This document shows, in pieces, positions 54,529-64,000 of a stretch of DNA of 64,000 nucleotides. Source of the stretch: Semisulcospira habei. Its lineage: Eukaryota > Mollusca > Gastropoda > Semisulcospiridae. Made by a program: the position numbers and the translations under genes. Under the pieces are notes generated by a model. It searched no databases. It saw nothing but the letters and a program-made list of their open reading frames with translations, and was not told the DNA's origin. The stretch's first letter is position 1. Each line of letters begins with the position of its first letter. The stretch spans positions 127,183,076 to 127,247,075 of the forward strand of contig BTPG01000002.1 in NCBI GenBank assembly GCA_036245525.1, in the 5' to 3' direction.

Positions 54529-55599
54529 ATGGATAAAACCAAAAAACCAAAACTAGCACAGAAACGGCGCATAGACACCGACATTGCACATGACAGTGAT
54601 TCAGACTGTGAGGAAGCGACGCCTCAGGCGTCGGCCGTATGGCCTCGCTTCCTCATTGTCCATAGCAAGGTGAAGGAGAAACCAGTTACCAAGCTGCATC
54701 CTTTTCTGGTGGGGGAGACCCTCAGGAGCCGTGTTGGCAGGCCTGACGCCCAGCGCCTCAGGTCTGGTGACTTGCTGGTGGAGTGCCGTACTCGGGCACA
54801 CTCCAGCGGGCTACTGGGGCTCTCTTCCATCGGAGACACTCCTGTGGAAGTCACACCCCACAAAACTATGAATTCGTCAAGAGGTGTAATCAAAGATCAA
54901 GCTTTGGCAGAACTGTCAGAAGATGAACTTGTAAGGAACCTTAAGTCTCAGGGGGTGACTTGCGTCAGGCGCTTCGCTTCCAAGCGAGGTGGTGGGGAGA
55001 TCCGTCTCCCTACCATCATCCTGACGTTTGGCACCCCCACCCCTCCTACTACCATCTGGGGAGGTTACTACTCCCTGAGAGTGAAAAAGTACGTCCCTCT
55101 TCCCCTCCGGTGCTTTAAGTGCCAAAAGTATGGCCATGGGCAGAAGACATGCCGTCAGGCAGAGGCTTCATGCGCCCGTTGCACTAGGCCCGGACACTCT
55201 GCTGAGTCCTGCACAGCCACCCCCCTGTGTGTGAATTGCCAGGGGGCGCATATGGCTTCGGATAAGAAATGCCCTCGTTGGATATCCGAGTGCAAGATTC
55301 AGCAGGTGCGTGTGGAGAAGGGGCTGTCCTTTCTGGATGCCAAAAAACTGGTTGAAGGCCCTGGTGCAGCTGCGGCTGCCCCAACCTCTAACACCTCAGT
55401 GTATACTTTTAGTGCAGCGGTGGCAGGCAAGCGCCCCACTAAAGACTTTTCATGTCAGACCCCAACTTCTTGGTTGGGGGCGGAGCCTCGGCTCATCTCG
55501 CCCCTGGAGAGTAACCCTCCTCCGGTGGTGACAAGGAGCCAGGGAACGCAGAAGGCGGACACTGCCGGTCCGGTTGTGCCGCCTTCTGTTGCCCCTTAA
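54529..55599 (+). CDS. LINE ORF1 (Gag-like, three zinc knuckles), N-terminal part
   Basis: The 356-codon frame has a PRE/C2HC-like region (RFLIVHSKVKEKPVTKLHPF, then SGDLLVECRT), a central domain ending SLRVKKYVPLPLRCFKC, and three CCHC knuckles (CFKCQKYGHGQKTC, CARCTRPGHSAESC, CVNCQGAHMASDKKC) typical of Jockey/Nimb-type LINE ORF1, which binds the element RNA. The stop at 55597-55599 lies in the TTAA where a palindromic MITE inserted. ORF1 resumes after the MITE in another frame, so a one-base shift as well as the insertion separates the halves. Confidence 0.82.
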   Translation: MDKTKKPKLAQKRRIDTDIAHDSDSDCEEATPQASAVWPRFLIVHSKVKEKPVTKLHPFLVGETLRSRVGRPDAQRLRSGDLLVECRTRAHSSGLLGLSSIGDTPVEVTPHKTMNSSRGVIKDQALAELSEDELVRNLKSQGVTCVRRFASKRGGGEIRLPTIILTFGTPTPPTTIWGGYYSLRVKKYVPLPLRCFKCQKYGHGQKTCRQAEASCARCTRPGHSAESCTATPLCVNCQGAHMASDKKCPRWISECKIQQVRVEKGLSFLDAKKLVEGPGAAAAAPTSNTSVYTFSAAVAGKRPTKDFSCQTPTSWLGAEPRLISPLESNPPPVVTRSQGTQKADTAGPVVPPSVAP

Positions 55600-55827
55600 G
55601 GGCTGGCTTAACTGGGCGAGACAAACCCGAACCATGTCTCGGCGAGACACCCGAGACAGTCAATGCGAGATACCCGTTCCACCCGTTTATTAGGTTCGGC
55701 ACGTCTGATCTTGTCTCGGAGAGTTCGCCGAACCTAATAAACGGGTGGAACGGGTATCTCGCATTGACTGTCTCGGGTGTCTCGCCGAGACATGGTTCGG
55801 GTTTGTCTCGCCCAGTTAAGCCAGCCC
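55600..55827. mobile_element. Palindromic TTAA MITE inside LINE ORF1
   Basis: A 228-bp element with arms of about 95-100 bp (GGGCTGGCTTAACTGGGCG and complement) and TTAA at both sides (55596-55599 and 55828-55831). The arms are nearly perfect, so it is young. Confidence 0.88.
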
Positions 55828-55829
55828 TT

Positions 55830-56201
55830 AAGCCTCAGCCCCCACCCAAACCTGTTAGTCAGTCAACTCCAAAGGCTTCTGGCTCTGGTCAGCCTTCTAA
55901 GGCCGCTAACTCTAGCGGCAGGAACGCTGCCCAGGACCAGAAGTCTAAGAAATCTATGGGACCGCTGTGCGCACGGGCCCAGAAGGGGAACACAGATGTG
56001 CCCCTTCAAAACAAATATGCTGCACTGGAGGAGCGGATGGAGGGAGTGGAAGTTGTTGTTGCTGATGCTGCGGCAGCTCCACCCCCTTCCTCTCCAAAGA
56101 ACCAGAGGAGGCCCGGGAGCCGGCCCCCCTCTGTTTCTTCAACTCCTTCCAAGGTAAAGGAAAAAGGGGGGAAAAACTCCTTACCCCCAGATCAGACTTA
56201 A
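55830..56201 (+). pseudogene. LINE ORF1, C-terminal part after the MITE
   Basis: The frame continues LKPQPPPKPVSQSTPKASG, a Pro/Ser-rich tail, then LQNKYAALEERMEGVEV and stops at 56199-56201, two bases before ORF2. This tail is typical of Nimb/Jockey ORF1. It is separated from its N-terminal half by the MITE and a frame change. Confidence 0.75.
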
Positions 56202-56203
56202 TC

Positions 56204-56980
56204 ATGGACTCTTTGCTTCAGTGGAATTGTCGTGGTTTTCGAGCTAACTTTGAGGAATTACGTCTTTTAGTCAAGTTCTATAACCCCTCAGTCGTATCTC
56301 TTCAGGAGACTTACCTGAAGACTTCTGACCCTGTGTCTTTTAATGGTTTTAATGTTATACATAAAGGCTCTGATTCGGAGAGGCGCTCGGGTGGAGCGGC
56401 TCTTCTCATTAGTAGCCAAATTTTATGTAGCCCCGTTAGCATCGACACCTGTCTTCAGGCTGTCGCTGCTCGGGTTACCTTAAAAAAGACCATAACCATA
56501 TGCAGTATTTACCTGCCACCATCACTGCGGGTCTGTAGCAATGATATTTTTCACTTAGTAGATCAACTGCCCCCTCCCTTTATTCTCATGGGGGATTTTA
56601 ACGGTCATGCTCACCTTTGGGGTAGTGACCACTATGATGGCAGAGGTCAGATGTTAGAAGATGTTTTTTCTCAACTTAACCTATGTGTCTTTAACGATGG
56701 CTCACCTACATACTCTAACTCAGGTTCCGGATCTAGTTCTGTTCTAGACCTCACTGTGTGTGATCCTTCTCTCATGCTGGACTTTGACTGGAAGGTTCAC
56801 GACGACCTGTGTGGTAGTGACCACTTCCCAGTAGTCCTGTCATCGGTCAGCTTTGAGGAGGATTCGCCGGTGGGGCGCTGGAATCTCAAGAAAGCTAACT
56901 GGTCTCTGTTTGCCTCTCTCTGTCAGTCTCGTCTTACAGAGGAGGTGGTCATGTCAGCTGAAGAACCTGTTTTAGTCTAG
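56204..56980 (+). pseudogene. LINE ORF2, apurinic-type endonuclease domain, interrupted
   Basis: It begins MDSLLQWNCRGFRANFEEL, then LQETYLK, GGAALLISS, the catalytic GDFNGHAHLWGS, LDLTVCDPSL and GSDHFP: the ordered motifs of the APE endonuclease of Jockey-group LINEs, which nicks target DNA to prime reverse transcription. After KKANWSLF the frame ends in foreign DNA at about 56972. The ORF2 continuation is found at about 63816. Confidence 0.88.
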
Positions 56981-56999
56981 CAGCTGCCCTTCATAGACG

Positions 57000-58440
57000 A
57001 TCAGCCGTTTACGAGATAGTGATTTTCTAGAGAGTAACAAAGGTTTGGGTATATCAAAATGAAGTCTAGTATGAATAAAAGCAGTGCGCACTCGTTTTAA
57101 ACCGCCGGAGGATGGAGACATTTTTCTGTAGCACATTTTGTTTCCAGTATGGCTGCAGACGAAACCAGTACCGTAGCGGCCATGTTTACAGGGGATCAGT
57201 AGTTTACACGGGTCTCATTGTTCCTGTATTCAGTGGTAGTATGCACTATATGTCACTTAAAAGGATTTCATTTTTTAAAGTAATATTTTCACACTTAGAT
57301 ATATTAAGAGAAGAAACAATTACGAAAACGCTTGCCTTGAACACAAAATTAATATCGTTTCGCAACAATAAGGTATCCCAAAATCACGTGATCAAAACAT
57401 CACGTGACGCCACGACCTCTCTGCGGACGTGAATTTCTGTGTGCCAACGGGTTCTTTTTTATTTGTTCTACATAAGCTTGTTTGTTTAAAAAAAAAAAAA
57501 CGTGTCAAGTTGCTGTGTGCATTTTTACGGCTTGATAAAGGTTTGTCACGTTTATTTCCATTCACTTTACCATCGCTTTGCCCGTTTCATTTCGACAACA
57601 CAGCACCAAAACAAAACGTAACCCACAACACAAACGCTATCTTCAAAACCTATGCTGCATTCTGTAAAAGAAAAAGAGTGCCACACCACTTGGTTTTAAC
57701 TGTCATGGCTGAGCAAAGTTTCGGAACTTGATTAATTACTTTATGCAGCAGTAACATTTATTTTAATCAGTTGCACTGACAAGCTATGTTGTGATGTGTG
57801 ATCACTGCCAGTGCCAATTTTGCAGTCTCAGTGATCACTGATGGTACAGTACACTTCACACTGAAAAAAAATAATACACAGTACAATATGAACACGCTTG
57901 GAAGTTCATGCAATGCTTTGTTTAAAATTGAACCCTATCTTGCTAGCAGTAGCCTACTGCACAAAAGAGGAACTTATTTTGCTGCTGTGTTATTTGCAGT
58001 TTGTCTGCATATAGACATTTGCAGTTCGCTGCAAGGATTCTTAGCAGCTGACATTAGCACTGACATATTGGGATTAAAACGATAAAGAAAACGGAGAAAG
58101 GTGACACAGAGATGATTTAATAAATCAGTCAAGTGATCAAATGAATGAGATATCTATGTTTTATGATAAACAGCTAGTTATGGGAGGGGGGGGGGGGGGG
58201 AAGGAGGCACATACTTTATAATGTACACGTACTATTTTTTTCAGTGTTTCCATCACCCATTCATAACACCATTAGACTCGATGAGTTGTCATGTTTTGAG
58301 TGGTTTACAAAATACATGTACTTGTTGCTGTTACATTATCTTCTTACTGGTTTTGACATTTCGCTGTAAGATTTACAGTCACATACTTTAAGCGTGTTCC
58401 CCCTAACGCACACAGAGGTTGACTGTATCATTGATATGTG
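57000..58440. other. Unassigned DNA in the 6.8-kb insertion
   Basis: AT-rich sequence with short frames only; a G run lies at 58183-58200. No similarity recognised. Confidence 0.4.
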
Positions 58441-60860
58441 TGTGTAGGTAGCGTTTGGTTTTGTTTGAGGTGGCAGTTTTGGCCTCACCTTTAAGTTTGG
58501 TGCCGCTGTGCGTGTGGCCACCAGTACTATTTACAGAACTGATGACTGCATGTGCAGGCTAGTTCACGGTATCAAAATGTGAACTGGGCAGCCTATTGTT
58601 TGAAGTGATCAGTGGTAGCAACATCCATGATGTATGTGTGCATTTGGCCACTGGTACTGTTTACAAAGGTGCTGTTTACAGAACTAGTGGCTGAGTAGGC
58701 ATATTATTATTAGTACTGTTATTGTTATCAGGTGTGGCCTTATCTTTAAGTTTTGGTGACCCTGTGCATGAGGCCAACAGTACTTTTCACAGAACTGATG
58801 GCTGCATGTGCAGTGTGGTTAACTGGACACATGAAATTTGTAGGTGGGCAGCTAAAATACAGGCAGTCAATACAAGCCACTTGCTTAACCTGAAGTCTCT
58901 ATATATAGATTTTACAGTCCACTAATGCCCATCAGTATACAATTGTGCATGTCTTTTGTGGGTATTCTGTGGTTTTGTATATGGGCTGGGGTTGAAAGTG
59001 GGGCGGTATGGCACCTATTACCGTGTATGTACAAAACCTTCATTACAAACAAACATAAATTAATAATTTTAATAAATAGTTATTTGGGTTTAACGCTGCG
59101 CGGTAGACTACGGCCATCTCATGGCAGTTAAATAAATAAGATAAAGTAAGTCAAAGATACCTGGGACATAAGAATGCTAAGTAAAGTATAGATTATGATC
59201 ATGCGCAGATGTACATTGGTGGATGTTCTGCGGTTTTGTGTGTGTAACTGGATTGGGGTTGGGAGCGAGTGATACTGCACCTATTACCATGTACGTGTAT
59301 AAGACATAAGACATTTATTCACCAAGTAAAACGTTACAAGGATTTTTGTGTGGCATGGCGACAGTAAAATATGTCCTCACTTGTAGGGCATTCATCATGT
59401 CATACACTTAGTTGGCGATCATCCTATATACAGCACTAAAAGATAGATAAACACAATATTAAACACAAATCAGTCATATGTCACAAAATAAATCATGGAA
59501 TCACGTTGTTCCGTGCATGGTGATGTATTGAGGACAGCTTCTGGAAAAAAAATGCATCTGAATCGAGAGGTTCTGGCTTTAAAAGCACGAAACCGCCGGC
59601 CAGAGGGCAGAAGCTCGAAGAGATGATTGGCTGGGTGTGACAGATCTGACAGAATAGTACTGGTGGCCACATGCACAGGGGCACCATGGTGTATGTTCTT
59701 GAGCTGTATGCTGATGTGTGTATGTACAAAACCTACCTTACAAACAAACAAAACAAAACAAACAAACAAAATAAATAAATCATTTAAATAAATAAGATAA
59801 AGTAAGTCTAAGGTACCTGGGACATATGCATGCTAGGTAAAGGATAGATTAAAAATTATGAACATACACAGATGTGTATGTCCTTCTTTTGGTAGGTGTT
59901 CTGCGGTGTTATGTGTGTATTTAGGTAAGGGTTGGGAGCAGGCAGTATGGCACCTATTACCATCTATATATGTGTATATTTTCTTGTTTGCTGATGCCCC
60001 CACCCGGGTCTGCCCTGGGGGACTTGGGTGGGGTTAGGTACTTTTTAGTTCCCAGGGTCACCCTGGTCAGTCCCACAGGGTGGGTTTCCTTTCTATTCTG
60101 GGGCATGTGTTTCTGTCTACCCTTGGTCCATTCACCTGTATTTGTCTTTTTAAAACTCTCCCAACTGTCTGCACTGCCTGTAGCTGTTGATGTTGGATGT
60201 GTGTTGCTAGACAGTCTTAGCTTTATTTAGGCCCCATGTTGCAGGTTTATTTAACGTATTTGATCGGCTGGCGACATACATTCAATTTTCTGTTTAGTTT
60301 TTTTTTTCACAAGCAGTGCAGGCACGTCCTGAGAAAGCCTTGTTGTTGTCGGGACGTTAAGCAATGTACAATCAATCAATCATTGTTTGCTGATGTGTAT
60401 GTACAAAACCTTCATTACAAGCAAACAAAATAAATAAATAATTTAAATATATACTTATTTGGGTTTAATGTCGAGCAGGCGACCAATGCCATCTCATGGC
60501 GGTTAAATAAAAAAGATAAAGTAAGTCAAGATACCTGGGACATATGAATGCTCAGTAAAGGATAGATTATGAACATGCACAGATGTAAGTGTCATTTGGT
60601 GGGTGTTCTCTGGTTGTGGAGTGGGGTTGGGAGTGGGCAGTATTACCATATATGTGTACGTGAACATCAGCATATGAACAAAACCTACTTTTCAAACAAA
60701 TAAAAATAAATAATAAATTTAAATAACTAGGACATATGAATACCAAGTAAAGGATATATTATGAACATGCACAGATGTTTGTTCTGTGGTTTTGTATGTG
60801 GGGTGGGGAGCGGGTGGTATGCACCTATTACCATATGTGTACATGTTATGTTCACATCAT
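58440..60860. repeat. Diverged satellite-like repeats
   Basis: Blocks such as GGTTGGGAGCGGGCAGTATGG, CACCTATTACCAT and TACAAAACCT recur near 58980, 59250, 59930, 60620 and 60800, with ATACCTGGGACATA blocks between them (and again near 62630). Spacing is irregular. Confidence 0.65.
59997..60382 (+). repeat. SINE-like repeat, copy 6
   Basis: A full copy with the 13-bp target duplication TTGTTTGCTGATG (59984-59996 and 60383-60395), inserted in the satellite. Confidence 0.87.
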
Positions 60861-60886
60861 ATATGTGTATATGTATGTTCTCATAC

Positions 60887-61507
60887 CCACCCAGGTCTAC
60901 CCTGGGGGACTTGGGCGGGGTTAACTACTTTTTAGTTCCCAGGGTGACCCTGGTCAGCCCCACAGGGTGGGTTTTCCCCTCTATTCATGGGCGTGTGTTT
61001 CTGTCTACCCTTGGTACATTCACCAGTATTTACCTTTTTTAAACTCTTCCTACTGTCTGCACTGCTTGTAGCTCTTGATATTGGATGTGTGTTGCTAAAG
61101 GGTCTAGTTAGGTTTATTTAGTGTATTAGACCAGCTGGCGACATACATTCAATATTCTAAGAAGTACCCAACGGAGAAAGAAACACGCTTAGAAAAAAAC
61201 GGTACAACACAATTTATTAATATTTCGGGTAAATACCCTTTGTCAAAATAGACAAACAAACAGAGACATTATTTGCTACTTATCTTCAGATGCAGAAGGA
61301 ATGTGGCAACTGAAGGTGACGTAAAAAGAAAAAGAAAAGAAAAGGAAAGGAAGAACAAAAGTAAAAATGACGTCAAAGAAAAAAATCGTAAGAGAAAGAC
61401 TCCGAGAGAAACTAAACACGAGAGACAAGAGTGTGTGTAAGCGCGCGCAGGAGCGAGCAAAAGTAAATGCGCGTGTGTGAGGCCGGGGAGAGAGAGAGAG
61501 AAGAGAG

Positions 61508-61546
<39 letters not shown>

Positions 61547-61551
61547 AGAGA

Positions 61552-61609
<58 letters not shown>

Positions 61610-61764
61610 AAACGGGGAGTACCCTTGGGCACGAAGTAGGCTGAGTGTCTAATACACAAAGCCAGCTAAACACCAACCCGAAGGCAAACCTTATATCACC
61701 ATCGAGTTGAGGACTACCTCGGGGAAAAACGGGAGGACCCCGGGAAAAAAACCCCAGCATTTAG

Positions 61765-61795
<31 letters not shown>

Positions 61796-61927
61796 CCCGG
61801 GGTCCTCCCGTTTTTCCCCGAGGTAGTCCTCAACTCGATGGTGATATAAGGTTTGCCTTCGGGTTGGTGTTTAGCTGGCTTTGTGTATTAGACACTCAGC
61901 CTACTTCGTGCCCAAGGGTACTCCCCG

Positions 61928-61976
<49 letters not shown>

Positions 61977-62012
61977 TCTCTCCTCCCCCCCCCCCCCCCC
62001 CTCCCCTCCCCC

Positions 62013-62051
<39 letters not shown>

Positions 62052-62547
62052 CTCTCTTCTCTCTCTCTCTCCCCGGCCTCACACACGCGCATTTACTTTT
62101 GCTCGCTCCTGCGCGCGCTTACACACACTCTTGTCTCTCGTGTTTAGTTTCTCTCGGAGTCTTTCTCTTACGATTTTTTTCTTTGACGTCATTTTTACTT
62201 TTGTTCTTCCTTTCCTTTTCTTTTCTTTTTCTTTTTACGTCACCTTCAGTTGCCACATTCCTTCTGCATCTGAAGATAAGTAGCAAATAATGTCTCTGTT
62301 TGTTTGTCTATTTTGACAAAGGGTATTTACCCGAAATATTAATAAATTGTGTTGTACCGTTTTTTTCTAAGCGTGTTTCTTTCTCCGTTGGGTACTTCTT
62401 TGCATTTCACACGCTTGGCAGTCACCTTTTTGGTCTGGATTGATCATTCAATATTCTGTTTAGTTTGGGTTTTTTCACAAGCAGTGCAGGCACGTCCTGA
62501 GAAAGTCTTGTTGCTGTCGGGACGTTAAACAATGTACAATCAATCAT
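60887..62547 (+). repeat. SINE-like repeat, copy 7, split by a Penelope-type palindrome
   Basis: The left part runs to 61158 and the right part resumes at 62445, with ATTCAATATTCT on both sides of the insertion. Confidence 0.82.
61159..62444. mobile_element. Penelope-type palindrome, 1.3 kb
   Basis: Two arms of about 600 bp fold on each other around a poly-T centre (61768-61795). The 13-bp target duplication CATTCAATATTCT (61146-61158 and 62445-62457) shows a single insertion. Each arm carries ACAAAGGGTATTTACCCGAA, comparable to the stem-and-GAAA element of Penelope terminal repeats, and GA/CT microsatellites. No endonuclease or RT frame is present; frames across it are low-complexity. Confidence 0.75.
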
Positions 62548-62699
62548 TTTATGCTGATGTGGATGTGCAAACATACATCACAAACAAACAAACAAACAAA
62601 AAAATAATAAATTAATAAAATAAGTTGGGGATACCTGGGACCTATAAATATGCATGTTAAGTAAAGGATAGATTATGAATATGCACAGATGTATGCATA

Positions 62700-63590
62700 T
62701 TGAAAACAAATTTCCTCTCCTTGGTGACCACTACCATACCACAATAGTGATCATGTGCATCAAGGAATTCCTTCCATCCATAATTAAAAGGATAAATAAT
62801 AAATAAATATGTAAGTGAATACATACATGAATCAATAAAAATAAATAAATAAAACATGTAATATAATAGAGAGGGCTACTATCTGTATTGTGTCTCATGC
62901 AGTCCTGATAAAGCTTAATCATAAGAGTCCTTGTGAGTACTTGAGTGCGGATTGGTTAAATTGGTTGCAAAAACTAAAATTTTATATTTAGGTGTTTAGC
63001 TGAACATGGTGATTTTGATGGAAACGGTTCGGAGATAGATTTCACTCTGCCTGGCTTGTGCTTAAGACCAGTCGGATACGAGTGTGCTTGACCAGTTAAA
63101 AATCCCATCTCCACTAATAAAATAAATAAAAAAAGAGCAGACCTGCACTTAGAGCCGTTAGGCTGAAAAACAGACGAACAACATGCATGTTGTATCCGGC
63201 CAAAGAATGTTGAAGGTGGTCGGCAGACACATTGCACAACATGCACAAAGGGCGTTTACTTTCGATATGCTTTCCTCCCACAAAAGACCGAGTTCTGTGG
63301 AAAAGGCTGTTTTCAAGACCAGGAAAAATAACGTATTTGACGTTGATAAGATGTTCAAATCGATAATAATCTCTGTTTCAATTCAGGAGCAAAGTAAAGC
63401 TTCATCAACCGTGCGCGTCTGATTGACTTCTTTAGAAGGCTTCTCGCTGACCGCCATTTTGAAACTAGCGACGCGACTATGCTTACCGCATTAAAAATAA
63501 TACTTTTAAACTTATTTTATCGTATATATGTATGCATGTTTACTTGCTGATGATTTTAATTTACTCACTGGAATAAACTTGTAACTTGTA
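62700..63590. other. Unassigned DNA in the 6.8-kb insertion
   Basis: AT-rich, with short frames only and no recognised domain. Confidence 0.4.
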
Positions 63591-63815
63591 TGCTTGAAAT
63601 TTTCAATGTTATGCACAAAAAATGTCTTGCACCTTATCCGGGCAGTGTACGAGGACTGGTTCCCTCACATCGAAAAATAGCTTTCGAAAAACACTTCTAC
63701 AAAAATGTCTCCATCCTAAGGACAAATATTGTTGCCATGCATAAACTATATGGCATTAGTACTTTCGTTTCGTACCTGCAAACCATTGTTACTCTTTTGA
63801 CGAACTACTTAGTCT

Positions 63816-64000
63816 GCAGAAATTGCGAAAAGCTGCTGGACTATTTCTTGTTTTACTTCTATTTTGTTGGAGGTTGCAGGTGAAACCATCCCTAGAACTT
63901 CCACATCACTCCCTCGGAAGCCGAGAGTACCATGGTTCAATGAAGAGTGCCGCAAGGCCCAAACAATGCGCAAATCTGCTCAGCGACGTGCATTTCGTAA
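63816..64000 (+). pseudogene. LINE ORF2 continuation (endonuclease to RT linker), runs off the window
   Basis: The frame through GAA at 63882 reads FTSILLEVAGETIPRTS, then PRVPWFNEECRKAQ and RRAFR, the linker typical between the endonuclease and RT of Jockey-group LINEs. The reverse transcriptase would lie beyond 64000. Confidence 0.8.

Larger units (their letters stand above)
56979..63808. mobile_element. Roughly 6.8-kb insertion in LINE ORF2
   Basis: The borders are inferred from the loss and recovery of ORF2 coding. TTAGTCT occurs at both borders (56972-56978 and 63809-63815) and is a candidate target duplication. The insert itself holds two SINE copies, a diverged satellite, a Penelope-type palindrome and unassigned AT-rich DNA; no gene of its own was recognised, so its class is unknown. 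Confidence 0.55.

Noticed and set aside
61276..62283. Ser/Leu-rich and Arg/Glu-rich frames
   Set aside because: They are translations of CT/GA microsatellites in the Penelope-type palindrome.
63590..63883. A 97-codon frame near the end of the window
   Set aside because: It crosses the inferred insertion border and is out of frame with the LINE; no domain was recognised.

Overview
The window is nuclear DNA from an intron-rich, transposon-dense animal, most likely a mollusc or another lophotrochozoan; the phylum is inferred from repeat content and gene style, not proven. It holds one recognisable host gene, on the + strand and open at both ends: a thioester-containing protein of the alpha-2-macroglobulin/CD109/TEP family (innate immunity, protease capture and opsonisation). 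Twelve constant exons between 37387 and 50017 join in perfect phase to give 541 codons, from the end of the bait region through the thioester motif GCGEQN (44230-44247) and the catalytic His (45531-45533) to the NSNGG-x-x-STQ segment of the thioester domain. Exons for the N-terminal domains and for the C-terminal part were not found here.

The main discovery is upstream of the constant exons. Between 9040 and 32651 lie seven alternative versions of one exon (9040, 10203, 14134, 20952, 29333, 30420, 32564). Each starts just after an AG in phase 0 with a short conserved head (x-x-G-hydrophobic-K/E/R-x-hydrophobic-S/T-D), continues into unrelated tails, and ends at a GT in phase 1. All lengths are 3n+1, so normally exactly one can be spliced into the phase-1 constant exon at 37387 without breaking the frame. 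This is a mutually exclusive bait-region cassette. The third member carries an in-frame stop (14176-14178) and looks like a dead exon; the seventh is a short relative of the fifth.

Layout. 1-5173: a Ty3/gypsy-like LTR element on the minus strand that encodes only Gag plus a protease remnant, with nearly identical LTRs and two SINE-like insertions in its leader. 5200-9000: LINE remnants, hairpin MITEs, a Penelope-type fragment and a SINE. 9040-37386: the alternative-exon cassette, its introns packed with hairpin MITEs, a Penelope-like element with a GIY-YIG domain (10851-12505), RTE-like LINE copies, a 78-bp tandem array, a seven-unit composite satellite (24758-26055), tRNA-type SINEs and a TIR element (34373-34976). 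37387-50017: the constant thioester-protein exons, again separated by MITEs. 50800-64000: a Jockey/Nimb-like LINE with a GC-rich 5' region, ORF1, and ORF2 split by about 6.8 kb of inserted DNA; ORF2 resumes at about 63816-64000.

The commonest repeats are short palindromes of several families (about 35 of family A, 16 of B, 12 of C, and smaller families), many bounded by TTAA and starting CCC(A/T)TT, which fits piggyBac-type MITEs. They sit as close as 16-22 nt to splice sites and often abut by sharing one TTAA. Nested insertions with visible target-site duplications allow much of the insertion order to be read directly.
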